Origin: Fibrobacter succinogenes
Lineage (GTDB): Bacteria > Fibrobacterota > Fibrobacteria > Fibrobacterales > Fibrobacteraceae
NCBI GenBank assembly: GCA_902771595.1
Contig: CACXXH010000057.1
Location: 1 to 53,832, forward strand
Reading direction: 5' to 3'
DNA length: 53,832 bases
Below are positions 16,801 to 26,600 of this stretch, in pieces. Position 1 is the first letter of the stretch. Each line of letters starts with the position of its first letter. The notes beneath the pieces were generated by a model. That model was not told where the DNA came from. It made no database searches and saw nothing but the letters and a program-made list of their open reading frames with translations. The position numbers and the translations under genes are program-made.

Positions 16801-19800
16801 CTTTGTGACGGACGAAAACGAAGCTCCGGATGCTAAGGATGGTGCGTTTACCATTGCCGAGAACGCTCCTGCAGAGAAGCTTGTGGGTACGGTCAGCGCG
16901 TCTGACCCGGATACCTATAACGCGACTTACAGCAAGCTCAAGTATACGCTTGTCGGTTCTTCTAGCCGTTATGCGGTTGCTGCTTCGACCGGCAAGATTA
17001 CGGTGAAGCAGAATGCGGTAATCGACTACGAGACGACCCCGAACCACAAGGATACCATCAAGGTCAAGGTTACCGACAAGAACGGAAGCGGCCTCTCGTC
17101 GCGTATTGCGACTATCGTGATTACCATTACCAACACGAACGAGGGCCCGGAGCTCACGTGCATTACGGGCGATACCAAGTGCAACGGCCCGTTCGAGATT
17201 GCTGAAAATTCCGCTACGGGAACGGTCATCCACACCTTCGCGATTTCTGATGTGGACGCGAACGATGCTGGCTTGCTGACTGTCGACCTCGTCGATACGA
17301 ACGGTCGCGATGCGAAGACGCTTTTCGAAGTGAAGACGAATGCTGCGAATACGGAAATGATTGTGTCCGTGAAGGACAAGTCCAAGCTCAACTACGAAGC
17401 CGTGGATCCCGAATACGTGGTGTACCTGATTGTGAAGGATGCCGCCGGTGCCGCCGATACGCTTATCCGTACTATCAAGGTGAAGGACGTGAACGAACGC
17501 CCGACAATTGCGGGCAAGACGATTTCGTTGGCTGAAAACAGCCCGAAGAACACGCTTGTTGCAACCCTTACGGCGACCGACCCGGATACGAAGCATGTGG
17601 CTGAATTCGGTCACCTGGAATACTCCGTCATCACGCCGAACATGCCGTTCTGGATGGATTCGAACAAGGTGAGGGTTGCCGATTCCACGATGCTCGACTA
17701 CGAAACGACTCCGATTTTCAAGTTCAATGTGGAAGTCAAGAACTGCACCAAGAACTCCTCTACGGGCAAGTTCACCGAGGGCTGCCTTACGGATACCGCT
17801 GCCGTGACGGTCAGGCTCTCGAATGTGAACGAGAACCCGGAAATCAAGTGCGTCTCTGGCGATACCAAGTGCAACGGCCCGTTCGAGATTGCCGAAAATT
17901 CCGCTACGGGAACGGTCATCCATACCTTCGCGATTACTGACGTGGATGCGGACGATGCTGGCCAGCTGACGGTCGACCTTGTCGATAAGAATGGCCGCAA
18001 TGCGAAGACGCTTTTCGACGTGAAGACGAATACCGCGAATACGGAAATGAGCGTAGTTGTGAAGGATAAGTCCAAGCTCGACTACGAAACCGTCGATGCC
18101 CAGTATGTGGTGTACCTGATCGTGAAGGATGCGCTCGGTGCTGCCGATACGCTTGTCCGTACCATCAAGGTGACCGACGTGAACGAACGCCCGACGATTT
18201 CGGACAAGACGGTTTCGTTGGCTGAAAACAGCCCGAAGAACACGCTTGTTGCAACCCTTACGGCGACCGACCCGGATACGAAACACGTTGCTGAATTCGG
18301 CCACCTGGATTACTCTATCATCACGCAGAACATGCCGTTCTGGATGGATTCGAACAAGGTGAGGGTTGCCGACTCCACGAAACTCGATTTCGAGACGACT
18401 CCGACCTTCAAGTTCAAGGTGGAAGTCAAGAACTGCACGAAGAACTCTTCTACGGGCAAGTTCACCGAGGGCTGCCTCACGGATACAGCCGATGTGACGG
18501 TCAAGCTTTCCGACGTGAACGAAAATCCGGAAATTATCGTGGACGACGGTCCCGATGGTGACGACGATACCGATTCGCTCTGCATCGCGTACTGCGATAC
18601 TACAGGCCGTGGCGTCGATCCGGAAGGCAAGAAGACCCTTACCGTGGGTGTCAAGGAAAACGTGCCGCAGGCGACAGTCGTGCTTTCGTACGTTGTTGAC
18701 GACCAGGATGTCGGCGATGTCAACGGCCTGAAGGTCAAGTTGCTCGACAACAAGAATACCGGCGTCGATTCCCTCTTTAAGGTCGATCTCGTGAAGGACA
18801 CGCAGAGCGGCAAGAAGAAGCTTGTCATTACCGTGCTGGACAGCTCCAAGCTCGATTACGAGACGATTAACCCGAGGCACGAGGTGACGATTGTCCTTAC
18901 CGACCCGGATGGCCTTACGGATTCGCTCGTGCGCATTATCGAAGTGCTTGACGTGAACGAACCGCCGACCTTCGAATCCTGGCCGTTCGAATTCGAGGAA
19001 CATAATGAGCCGGGTGCCATTGTCGGCCATGTCGAACATGGTGTCGATGTTGACACGACAGCTATTTCGGGAATCAGCATCCCCGCGTACTACGAGAACG
19101 ACAAGTTCGAATTGACAGGTGGTGCCGACGGTGCCGATACGCTGTTCAAGCTTTTGAAGAACGGCGACCTGGTTGCCCTGAAGAGATTCAACTACGAGAC
19201 GGACCCGCACGAATATGTCATCTACATTTCCCTGATGGATACGTTGATGCCTGAACTCGTCGAGACCGATACGGTTTATATTACGCTCCTCGACATCAAC
19301 GAAAATCCGACAATCCTTACGGACTCCGTGCGTGTCGAAGAAAACGCGAAGAAGGGTACAGTCGTCGATACCCTCGAGGCGAAGGATCTCGACCTGTACG
19401 ATACCGTGCTGACCTTTACGCTGGTCAAGGATACGAGCGGATGCTTCGAAGTCTCCAAGAGCGGCGTGATTACGGTGAAGGCCGACCGCTGCAAGAACCT
19501 GGATTACGAAAAGAATCCGGAACTTCCGATTACGGTGAAGGCGACCGACTCCAAGGGCGGTTCCGATACCAAGATTATTGCCGTGAAGATTACGGACGTG
19601 AACGAGGCTCCGAATATCGACGACCAGACCATCTATGTGGATGAAGACGAAAAGATCGGAACGGTTATCGATACGATTGAGGCCAGGGACCCCGATAAGG
19701 ATCCGAAGTACAGCGATATCACCTTCACTGCCATTGACGGCGATACCTTGGTGTTCCGTGTAGACCCGAAGACGGGCGAGGTTATTCTGCTGGATACTCT

Positions 19801-21922
19801 CGATTACGAAAAGAGGTCGGAATACAAGCTTATTGTCGAGGTGTCCGATGGCGAGTTCGCAGATACGGCGACCGTAACCATCAAGGTGAAGAATGTCTAC
19901 GAACAGCCCAAGGTCGATATCATCATCGCCGAAACGGTGGATTCGACGTGGCATTATCCGGATACCCTCTACATCAACAACAAGACTATGTGCATCGAAT
20001 GGGTTGCTGTGAACCGCGTGTCCGAAGAAAAGCTGAAGGACTCTACGGAATGCGGCATCAAACTCGAGGAAGGCGAGAACATCATCATCCGCAAGTTCGA
20101 AGATCCGACGATGGATATCCCGGGTGTCGATACGCTTGTTGTCTATGTGAGCACGAAGTCCCCGATTGTCACGATCCGCAAGGTCGAAGACGAACTGCCC
20201 GATCCGAACATCTTTACCGTGGTGGAAGAATCGGCGAAGGGTGATACGGCGTTCTACGTGAACGACCCGAACAACGAAATTATCGTGACGATTAAGGATC
20301 CTGTTGAAAAGACCAAGGAATCCTTCACGATGAAGCTCAAGCTGGATACGCTGAAGATTCCGTCCAAGACGTTCCAGACGGTAGACGATATTGCGGACTT
20401 CAGCATCGCGCTCAATGAAAAGCCGTCTTCGAAGGTCACGCATACGCCGATCAACGGCGAGAAGATTGCCGTGAGCTACACGGAGAAGGTGAACGGAAAG
20501 GAAATCCTGGTTACCTACTACACCGACATGAAGGGCGAACTGCTCGAGAATGAAGATGGCGTGGTGGCGATGACCATCTCCTACACCGAGAACATAAACG
20601 GTACCGACGTGACGTTCTCTTACCAGGCCGATGCCGTTACCGGTGCCGTCATCAAGACTTCGGGCGGATACGTGAAGGCCAAGGATTCGACGGGTAAGTC
20701 TTCCGAGAATCAGGTTGTCTACACGGTTTCTTACGAGAAGGTGGATGAGGACGGCAATGTCATGCACATCTCTTACGGTGTGGATGCCGAGGGCAATATC
20801 GTGAGAAACGAGTTCGGCTGCGTCGGCTACGAGATTACGTACTCCTTCACGAACATATACGGGAACACTGCGATGCAGTCTGTGTTCGTGGTGCTCGACC
20901 GTGTGCCGCCTAAGGTCAAGATCCTGTACCCGACCAAGGGTGAAATCATCTACTCGAACTTTGTCGATGTGAAGTGGACTGTGGATCTCGGCGATGGTAA
21001 AGGCCCGGATACTCAGGATACGCTCGTGACGCAGAGCCTCAAGAAGGGTGCCAACGTTATCGTACGCATGTACCGCGACAAGGCGGGCAACATGGCGAGC
21101 GATACGGTGCATGTCGTCATGGCGGATGCGAAGGAAGTCGATATCTCCGTCGAAAAGCCGGTTACCGAAGTCTCGAAGGACAAGGTTGATGAGTACTATG
21201 CGAAGAACGAGCCCGAAGAAGGCGAAACCTTTGCTGTGACTATCTACAACACGAAGTCCAAGAAGGAAGTCGAAACCCTCGTGGGTGGTGATTTCGAAAC
21301 CAAGGAAGGCAACGGCGACGAACCGTATGAAGGCCTCGAAGGACACCTCGGTCCGACGCTTGCCATCGATGCCAAGGTGCCTACGTACAACGAAGTGGGT
21401 GGCCTCGCCACGCTCGATGACCTTGTCAGCAAGGATGGCCTCGTGATGCTTGACGGTATCAATGCCGCCAAGAGCGAAAAGATGCCTGTCGCGGAATACG
21501 TGGAGAAATACTGCTCGGCTGACTTTGTTGAAAATCTTGGCAGCGACCTGAGCCGTGCGAATCTGTATGACACCGAAATGCGCGTGAAGATCTGGATCTA
21601 CACGACTCTCGGTCAGTTCGTGGATTACTACTCCTTCACGCAGGAACTTAACAATCCTGACTATGTGAACGATGCCGGCCTCCTGACTCTGTACTTCGAA
21701 CTGAAGCCGGATAGGGACGGCAATGTCCGTACGAAGAACGGTCGCCTCATGGCTACGGGCGCATACATCTACAAGACCGAAGTCGACATGAGGTCGGAAC
21801 TGCAGTGTACGCTCCCGCCTGTGAAGAACGAAGCGGCAAAGTCCTTGAAGAAGGGCGAAAGCCGCAAGGTCAAGGAAGACTTGCTGAAGAACTTCGGCTA
21901 CAAGCGACCTGAAAAGAAGTAA
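13841..21922 (+). CDS. Giant secreted adhesin with twelve cadherin-like repeats
   Basis: The product has 2,693 residues. A signal peptide (MKKLKCLAVLLVGLIPTFAFA) is followed by an N-terminal domain of about 370 residues with repetitive beta strands (GPTIVGGNMVF, GPVRVLGNVRL). A Calx-beta-like segment near 420-525 ends in IEIVDDDKAP, and an Ig-like segment precedes about residues 647-2025, which hold twelve cadherin-type repeats of about 115 residues. Each repeat has AEN..G/T near its start, LDYE in the middle and a calcium linker such as DVNERP. Repeats 5-6 and 7-8 are nearly identical. After further Ig-like units the C-terminal module (MRVKIWIYTTLGQFV, GAYIYKTEVDM) resembles FlgD-type Ig domains, and the end is basic. 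GGAG precedes the ATG. Likely a calcium-stiffened surface adhesin; the ligand is unknown. Confidence 0.9.
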   Translation: MKKLKCLAVLLVGLIPTFAFAKAKVEPLQFAGASTHEQNQARWDSLMKYKIWGTDSINIFKNVNISDTIGYNGTKGRLYLLNDEHVLGGPTIVGGNMVFDNSNHDQILKGPVRVLGNVRLGTQDYNVMEGTWCVQGSITSQYNDGDRQWNSLLQGPLYTNETSTVFTKKVGNYGACPEAVPPLEDLDVPYLGSWPNVSENFLMTATVAQTEYIHVPPDSVDMNPYGTYDKYYDRFEVSGTLNKTLYVLMPPNGKLTRIFAKQGFNLNNAVNNFKIQVAYVKEGTKFVDGKWDLTDKDEFKYLSNAEYSGNLLFYTDMPINWSYWQNASFQGTWITKDTIGVGGHFKLAGQIVARYIHFYADIKGDFQYMPFDPPWIDINPEARTWGTLYEGLSGLQPLSISLNESPTTDVTFKYCFIFNGNQANNRDTDPDSLNAFASLDDVVTSGIPICNGANSTSYETVTFPKGHKTPTKAVAVAVKDELIEEWGEMFTIRVFDMVGAVLPNKMREGEFQIEIVDDDKAPTSKDTVFVGLEDTDNAFVRFPAFTGNGLPLTDYYVKIESLPMHNSSVSGTLTYNGNVVDADAISAGLVIPSADLGKLTYRGNPNAYGTDVASFIFRIINKGVPAVSSNLVRINLNPVNDAPTVNNPTIKVKENVVGESTPNTVNGKITVNDVDDTKFTYAFDTGDANYTKVSSLYTINSTSGKISVKSGVLLNYETPDSLLKIKVNVTDAASSTSGTGKITVKSTVTLKILDDNDKPVIYDTTLTVAENSAAGTEVGEVTAEDEDIWKVLSYSLADMPGNANVATLFTIDGNGVIKVATGAKLDYETKKEYKLYAIVTDNGASKGFTNLKDTAVVTIKLTDENDPPIIVDIKDDYNVVENTKTGVVFAKFKVVDVDAADGSTTLSATITDKNPVSGSVTADQLFKATVAPYNGDTLYVNILVKDSALLNYEALFKADTVSYDVTVSIKDGNGGSGSNTVTADTKVFVTDENEAPDAKDGAFTIAENAPAEKLVGTVSASDPDTYNATYSKLKYTLVGSSSRYAVAASTGKITVKQNAVIDYETTPNHKDTIKVKVTDKNGSGLSSRIATIVITITNTNEGPELTCITGDTKCNGPFEIAENSATGTVIHTFAISDVDANDAGLLTVDLVDTNGRDAKTLFEVKTNAANTEMIVSVKDKSKLNYEAVDPEYVVYLIVKDAAGAADTLIRTIKVKDVNERPTIAGKTISLAENSPKNTLVATLTATDPDTKHVAEFGHLEYSVITPNMPFWMDSNKVRVADSTMLDYETTPIFKFNVEVKNCTKNSSTGKFTEGCLTDTAAVTVRLSNVNENPEIKCVSGDTKCNGPFEIAENSATGTVIHTFAITDVDADDAGQLTVDLVDKNGRNAKTLFDVKTNTANTEMSVVVKDKSKLDYETVDAQYVVYLIVKDALGAADTLVRTIKVTDVNERPTISDKTVSLAENSPKNTLVATLTATDPDTKHVAEFGHLDYSIITQNMPFWMDSNKVRVADSTKLDFETTPTFKFKVEVKNCTKNSSTGKFTEGCLTDTADVTVKLSDVNENPEIIVDDGPDGDDDTDSLCIAYCDTTGRGVDPEGKKTLTVGVKENVPQATVVLSYVVDDQDVGDVNGLKVKLLDNKNTGVDSLFKVDLVKDTQSGKKKLVITVLDSSKLDYETINPRHEVTIVLTDPDGLTDSLVRIIEVLDVNEPPTFESWPFEFEEHNEPGAIVGHVEHGVDVDTTAISGISIPAYYENDKFELTGGADGADTLFKLLKNGDLVALKRFNYETDPHEYVIYISLMDTLMPELVETDTVYITLLDINENPTILTDSVRVEENAKKGTVVDTLEAKDLDLYDTVLTFTLVKDTSGCFEVSKSGVITVKADRCKNLDYEKNPELPITVKATDSKGGSDTKIIAVKITDVNEAPNIDDQTIYVDEDEKIGTVIDTIEARDPDKDPKYSDITFTAIDGDTLVFRVDPKTGEVILLDTLDYEKRSEYKLIVEVSDGEFADTATVTIKVKNVYEQPKVDIIIAETVDSTWHYPDTLYINNKTMCIEWVAVNRVSEEKLKDSTECGIKLEEGENIIIRKFEDPTMDIPGVDTLVVYVSTKSPIVTIRKVEDELPDPNIFTVVEESAKGDTAFYVNDPNNEIIVTIKDPVEKTKESFTMKLKLDTLKIPSKTFQTVDDIADFSIALNEKPSSKVTHTPINGEKIAVSYTEKVNGKEILVTYYTDMKGELLENEDGVVAMTISYTENINGTDVTFSYQADAVTGAVIKTSGGYVKAKDSTGKSSENQVVYTVSYEKVDEDGNVMHISYGVDAEGNIVRNEFGCVGYEITYSFTNIYGNTAMQSVFVVLDRVPPKVKILYPTKGEIIYSNFVDVKWTVDLGDGKGPDTQDTLVTQSLKKGANVIVRMYRDKAGNMASDTVHVVMADAKEVDISVEKPVTEVSKDKVDEYYAKNEPEEGETFAVTIYNTKSKKEVETLVGGDFETKEGNGDEPYEGLEGHLGPTLAIDAKVPTYNEVGGLATLDDLVSKDGLVMLDGINAAKSEKMPVAEYVEKYCSADFVENLGSDLSRANLYDTEMRVKIWIYTTLGQFVDYYSFTQELNNPDYVNDAGLLTLYFELKPDRDGNVRTKNGRLMATGAYIYKTEVDMRSELQCTLPPVKNEAAKSLKKGESRKVKEDLLKNFGYKRPEKK
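17161..18540 (+). repeat. 690-bp tandem duplication (two cadherin repeats) in the giant adhesin
   Basis: The block starting near 17161 recurs 690 bases (230 residues) later: the same GATACCAAGTGCAACGGCCC begins at 17171 and at 17861. Each copy encodes two cadherin-like repeats with two Cys pairs (C..GDTKCNGPFEI and NCTKNSSTGKFTEGC). DNA identity is high but includes both silent and coding changes, so the duplication is recent but not brand new. Confidence 0.9.
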
Positions 21923-21944
21923 GTTTTTCGTAGTGAATCTGATG

Positions 21945-21977
21945 GTAACCCCTTGATATACAAGGGGTTACTTTTTT
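21945..21977 (+). terminator. Terminator of the cadherin gene
   Basis: A perfect ten-base stem GTAACCCCTT / AAGGGGTTAC (21945-21954, 21962-21971) is followed by TTTTTT. The FecR gene 120 bases further on must therefore have its own promoter or rely on read-through; I see no convincing promoter in that gap. Confidence 0.85.
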
Positions 21978-22098
21978 ATGTGATAAAATGCAATATTGTA
22001 TCTTGGAATATGCGCTTGCTCACGTCAGAAAAATTTGCTAGTGCATTTTTTGGGGAAATGGACTATTTTTTACAGGAAAAGCCAAAAGAAAGAGTCCC

Positions 22099-23697
22099 AT
22101 GCAATATTCCCATATTCGTCTAATTTCGCTGATTTTGCTGCTCCCTTCTTTGATTTTCTCGGCCCCGGTTGCCGGAAAAGTCGGCCTAGCTCTGAATGAA
22201 TGCGAACGCCAGAAGAAGAAGGACAGTAAGTGGTCCCCTCTGGGGGTCGGTGCTCACGTGTACCAAACCGACAGGTTGCGTACGGGGCGTGAGTCGGAAC
22301 TCGTTATCCGTCTTCTGGACGGAAGTGCTATTCGCATGGCCGAATTCACGTATGTCGAAATGTCTCAAATCCTCGTGCCGAAGGGTGACGGGACTTTTGA
22401 CACTCGAATCAAGGTGGATTCGGGCGTTGTGAATTTCGCAGTCAAGAAGCAGAAAAAAAATTCCACGTTCAAGTTCAAGACGTCGGGGACGCATACGGCT
22501 TCTATCCGCGGGACGGAAGGCTTCGTGGGTAGTTATAACAACGTCTTTGCCGCGAGCCTTGTGAACGGCAAGCTCGAAGTCGAAGATGGCGACACTCCGG
22601 TTTTGGCAATTGGTGCCGGTGAGACGATTTTTGGTACGGATTCCCTGGTGTCCATGAAGCTGGCTTCTTCGGGCGATCCGAAGTTCGCCAAGCGTCTCTC
22701 CATGATTATGCAGTCGGGCAAGGACATGGGCGAGATGCTCAAGGATGTGAAGGCTGCCGATGAGGCGGTGCAGCAGGAAAAGAAAAAGGCCGCTGTGGAT
22801 AACCTGCCCGAAAACGGCTTTACGCTCAATACGGATAATGCTGTCGAAGTCTGTAATGAAGGCCTTGCGCTTGACGGCGTTTACCGCACGAGCGACCCCA
22901 ATGCGAAACTCGTGGTGAAAATGGGCAAGCACGAGGTGTCCGAGAATCTTGCTACCATAGCCGACGGCCAGTCTCATCCGTTTGCCTACAATGTCGCCGT
23001 AAGCGATGAGAACGGACTCTGGAAAGAAACCGAGGCGGAACTGGTCTTTGTTTCGGGCAAGGTCAAGGATTCCAAGAAAGTGTCGCTGAAGGTGAATCCC
23101 GCATGTCGCGGCGTGAACCGCATCGCCCCGCAGGTGAGGATCGCTTCGTATGATTCGACCTCCTGCAAAGTGCAGGTCGTCATGAACGGCATGCAGGACG
23201 ACGTGGGTATCTTGGCGCAGTCCATCGACGGGACTTCTGTTTCCGAGGAGGCGATTTCCAAGAACGGGTTGTCCAGATTCAAGCTGTCGTCGGGCATTCA
23301 CGAATACGAATATGTGCTGAAGGACCAGGCGGGCAATGTCGGGAGCGCAAAGAAGAAAATGGGCTGCTATCCGGTGCGGCGCTTCAACGTCGAGGTCTTT
23401 GGCGGGCCGCGTGAAGAACTGATAGTCCCGCCGCCACCGTATGGTCTCGCGGACAGGATTTCCAAGATGCTGGAATTCAGGATCCGTACCCCCGAAAACG
23501 ATCCGCAGTTCCTGTACAAGGTGACCGTGAAGCAGAACGGGAAAGTCATTCTGCAGGAAACCTTGACGCAGATACAGACGCTGGATTACCAGATTCCGGT
23601 CGAACTTGCCAGGGGTGCGCGCAACAAGTTTGATATTGAGGTCATCCACAAGAGTGGGTTCCGGTCTGTTGCCGTGAAGAAGTTTGAGGTTCGTTGA
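22099..23697 (+). CDS. Secreted FecR-domain protein with Ig-like repeats
   Basis: The product has 532 residues. Signal peptide: about residues 1-21 (LISLILLLPSLIFSAP). Residues about 30-175 are a FecR domain (GVGAHVYQTDRLRTG, SELVIRLLDGSAIRMAE, VDSGVVNFAVKK, TASIRGTEGFVG). Unlike sigma regulators of the FecR type, it has no transmembrane anchor and no sigma-factor gene beside it, so it is probably a periplasmic or surface structural protein. Residues 180-250 are charged and helical. The rest is Ig-like, with Cys and beta strands and an APQVRI start. The stop codon overlaps the next start (TGATG), which links its synthesis to the beta-barrel protein. Confidence 0.85.
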   Translation: MQYSHIRLISLILLLPSLIFSAPVAGKVGLALNECERQKKKDSKWSPLGVGAHVYQTDRLRTGRESELVIRLLDGSAIRMAEFTYVEMSQILVPKGDGTFDTRIKVDSGVVNFAVKKQKKNSTFKFKTSGTHTASIRGTEGFVGSYNNVFAASLVNGKLEVEDGDTPVLAIGAGETIFGTDSLVSMKLASSGDPKFAKRLSMIMQSGKDMGEMLKDVKAADEAVQQEKKKAAVDNLPENGFTLNTDNAVEVCNEGLALDGVYRTSDPNAKLVVKMGKHEVSENLATIADGQSHPFAYNVAVSDENGLWKETEAELVFVSGKVKDSKKVSLKVNPACRGVNRIAPQVRIASYDSTSCKVQVVMNGMQDDVGILAQSIDGTSVSEEAISKNGLSRFKLSSGIHEYEYVLKDQAGNVGSAKKKMGCYPVRRFNVEVFGGPREELIVPPPPYGLADRISKMLEFRIRTPENDPQFLYKVTVKQNGKVILQETLTQIQTLDYQIPVELARGARNKFDIEVIHKSGFRSVAVKKFEVR

Positions 23698-26600
23698 TGA
23701 AGGTTTGGAGTTGGCTTGCGCTTGTCTTGATTTTTGCTGCCCTCGCTTATGCGGAGGCAGCTCCGTCTGTTTTGAATGGCGGACCCGTTTCGGGATTCTT
23801 GACGGTTGAAAACTCCCCCTACACGGTGAACGAGACTATTGAAGTTCCCGAGGGAAAAGCGCTTGTCATCGAGGCGGGGGTGACCCTGAAGTTCAAATCG
23901 GGTGCTGGGCTCGATGTCAGTGGCGGCTCCTTTATGGTCATGGGCACAGAAGACAGGCCTGTTGTATTCGAAGGCGAAGACGGCTCCTGGAATGGAATCT
24001 CGTTGACGGGAAACCATCGCGCGGAACTGTCGTATCTCGAAATCGATGGTGCGGAAATCGGCCTTGCCGTGGAAAGGGGCTCGCTTTCGCTCAATGGGGT
24101 CTACATCCGCAATGTGTCGCGCATGGCACTGTTTGCCAAGGAAGCCGAAGTCAAGATTGTCGGCGGCGCGTTCAACTACAGTGAAGGTGTTGGCCTCTGG
24201 GCGCACGAGGGCAGCGTCATCGATGCGGAAGAGACGGCCTTTTTTGGCAACAAGGTGGGCGTGCTCGTGTCTTCGGGGGCGAAACTCGATGTAAAGCAGG
24301 TCAGCATCAGCCGCAACGGAGAAGGCCTCGTGATGGAGAGCGGAAGCAGTTTCGCGGGCAAGGAACTGGATGTGGAAGGAAATGGCATTGGCCTCGTGTC
24401 TGAGGACAACCCGTCTGCGGAACTCCGTGAAGCGGCGCGCGAGAACGATACCGATTTTTCGCAAAACCTGCAGGCGGCCCTGAAGGGTATTCCTGACAGC
24501 CCCCAGAATCCGGCGGCGGAAAATTATTCCAAGAAGCGCCCCGGGCTGAAGGGGAATATGCCCACGGTATGGTCGCTCAACGGGAACGTTTCTGTGACAG
24601 GCGGATATCATGCGGTATGGACGGCGTCCGATGAAAACGGCGACGATTTCCCCAACTTGTTCCAGGTTCCCGGATTTTTTGCAGGCCTGAATGCCTACAT
24701 GTTGATGCGTTCGTCCAAGGGCCGTTCTTTCGAAGTGTCGGCAAACCTGACGATGGATCGCTGGACGTATTTCAATCCCGAAAACGTATTTGCCGTGTAT
24801 AAGGATAGCATGCAGAGGGTTGCCGTAGGCGATATGTTTATCTCTGCCGGGGACCTTTACATGGCCGGAATTGACGTGCTGGGCGGTTCTTACGATATCA
24901 ACCTGCTCCGCAATTCGGCGGGAATCCCGCGGTTTGTGGCGAGCGTCTTTGGCGGTGAAGTCCATGCGCCGAAACTGGTGGGCGAACGCAACAAGGATAT
25001 CTACAAGGATTATGTGGAAGAAGGCGAAGCCGAGCCCCAGCAGCTCATGGTGGGCGGCAAGCTGCGTTGGAATCTGGATAGGCGCTTCAATGCGACTGTC
25101 GGCTTTGTCGGCAGCAGAAGCGAACTCGAAGATCCGCTGCTCCGCGACGGGGCGAATGCGGATGTGAATACGGCTATTCCGCTTACGACGTCGAAGTCCA
25201 TTTTTGCGGATGTGGACTGGAAGCCGTTCCCCGGCAATTTGCAGTTAAATGCGCAGATGGCCATGGGCGGTGCCGATACTGCTGGCGCTCTTGTGCAGCG
25301 TGCCGTGAACAAGGTGTTTTCGGAAGCCAACCTCGACGTTTCCAATTTTGCAAAACTCCGCCGCCTCATGAACAACATGAGCCTGGTGGATCGCCTTTCG
25401 AGGGATGAACTGAACGAGATTTTTGGCGAAAATGCCATGATGACCGAATCCGAAATGCGCCAGCAGCTGCGCCAGTATCTCACCAAGGCAAAGAACGTGC
25501 TGGATAGCTACGGAAAAGACAGGTCGAGTGCGGAAATCAGGAGTTGGGACGGTGACAATGTCGCGTTCGCTGCTTCCCTGCGTTGGGCTTTGCCGCGTAC
25601 GGTTCTTTCTGCCGGCATGCGCTATGTAGGCGCAGGCTTCTACAGCGTCGGTTCTCCGGACCAGTTGCAGAATTCTCGCGAATGGAATATTTCGTTGGAA
25701 CAGAAGGTGACGAACTTCTGGAACCTGGAACTTTCGTACTTGTTGAATGTGGAAAACGCCGCACATGAAGGCGACTACAATGTGTTTGGCTTTGCCGAAG
25801 GATCCGCCTTGGGGTTGGTTCCCGGTGCGGACGACAATTGGCTTAAGGAACATGAGCAGGACGAAGACCGCACGCTTTACGACCATACGGCGGCGCTTGC
25901 GAATGTCATCGACATCGCTCCGCGTGCGAAGCTTTCGCTCGGCTATACCTTCAATTACAGGACCCGCAGTACGAATCAGAGATTGCAGGCCGTCTATTCC
26001 GCGGGCTCGGGGATATACGCCGACCGCTGGTTCCAGGGTGGCGACGGGAATGTGGTGGATATCGTGAATGGGGAAGATACGTTGAAGGTGGATTCCGCGC
26101 GTTGGGCTAGTTACTATGCGCTTGCGGAAAGTCCTTATCTGGCGACCCAGTTCGAGGAACGCATCATGAAGCATGTGGTGCGGCTGGAATTGAAACTGGA
26201 CCTGCCGAAGAACGTGTTGAAGGTCGGAGGCGTGTGGAGCCTGCGTCGTGACCTTTCCCGTTTTGAACAGGACGAACTGATTTCGGACTTCGACTTCAGC
26301 GACGAGACCTTCGGGCTTCTGGGCTACTATTTTCACGGCGGCGACTATTTTGAACAGAGCTACCCGGTTTCTTTGAATACGAATATTGGTAACCTGCGCA
26401 ACATGTTCATGGTGATTCCGCGCTACAAGCAGTACAACCGCGACAATATGGAAGAATTCGAATGGCGTATTGTCGAAAACCTGAACAAACCGCTTGTGAA
26501 GGACTTTATGGATTTGACTGTCGGCGCTGTATTCCGCAGGGAATATTTGAATCGCGATGAATTGCGCAAGCATATACGCGAAGTGGAAATGGATGTGGGC

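Noticed and set aside
15134..21346. A 2,070-codon open frame on the strand opposite the cadherin gene
   Set aside because: It is a by-product of the strong codon bias and repeated motifs of the cadherin gene. It shows His/Arg/Val-rich sequence without domains, and the sense strand has full domain structure, a signal peptide and a ribosome-binding site.
22099..23697. FecR protein as an anti-sigma regulator
   Set aside because: It has a signal peptide, no inner-membrane helix and no sigma-factor gene beside it, so it does not match FecR/FecI-type signalling.
22186..24965. Long minus-strand frames opposite the FecR and beta-helix genes
   Set aside because: No domains or start signals; the plus-strand genes are coupled and carry recognisable domains.
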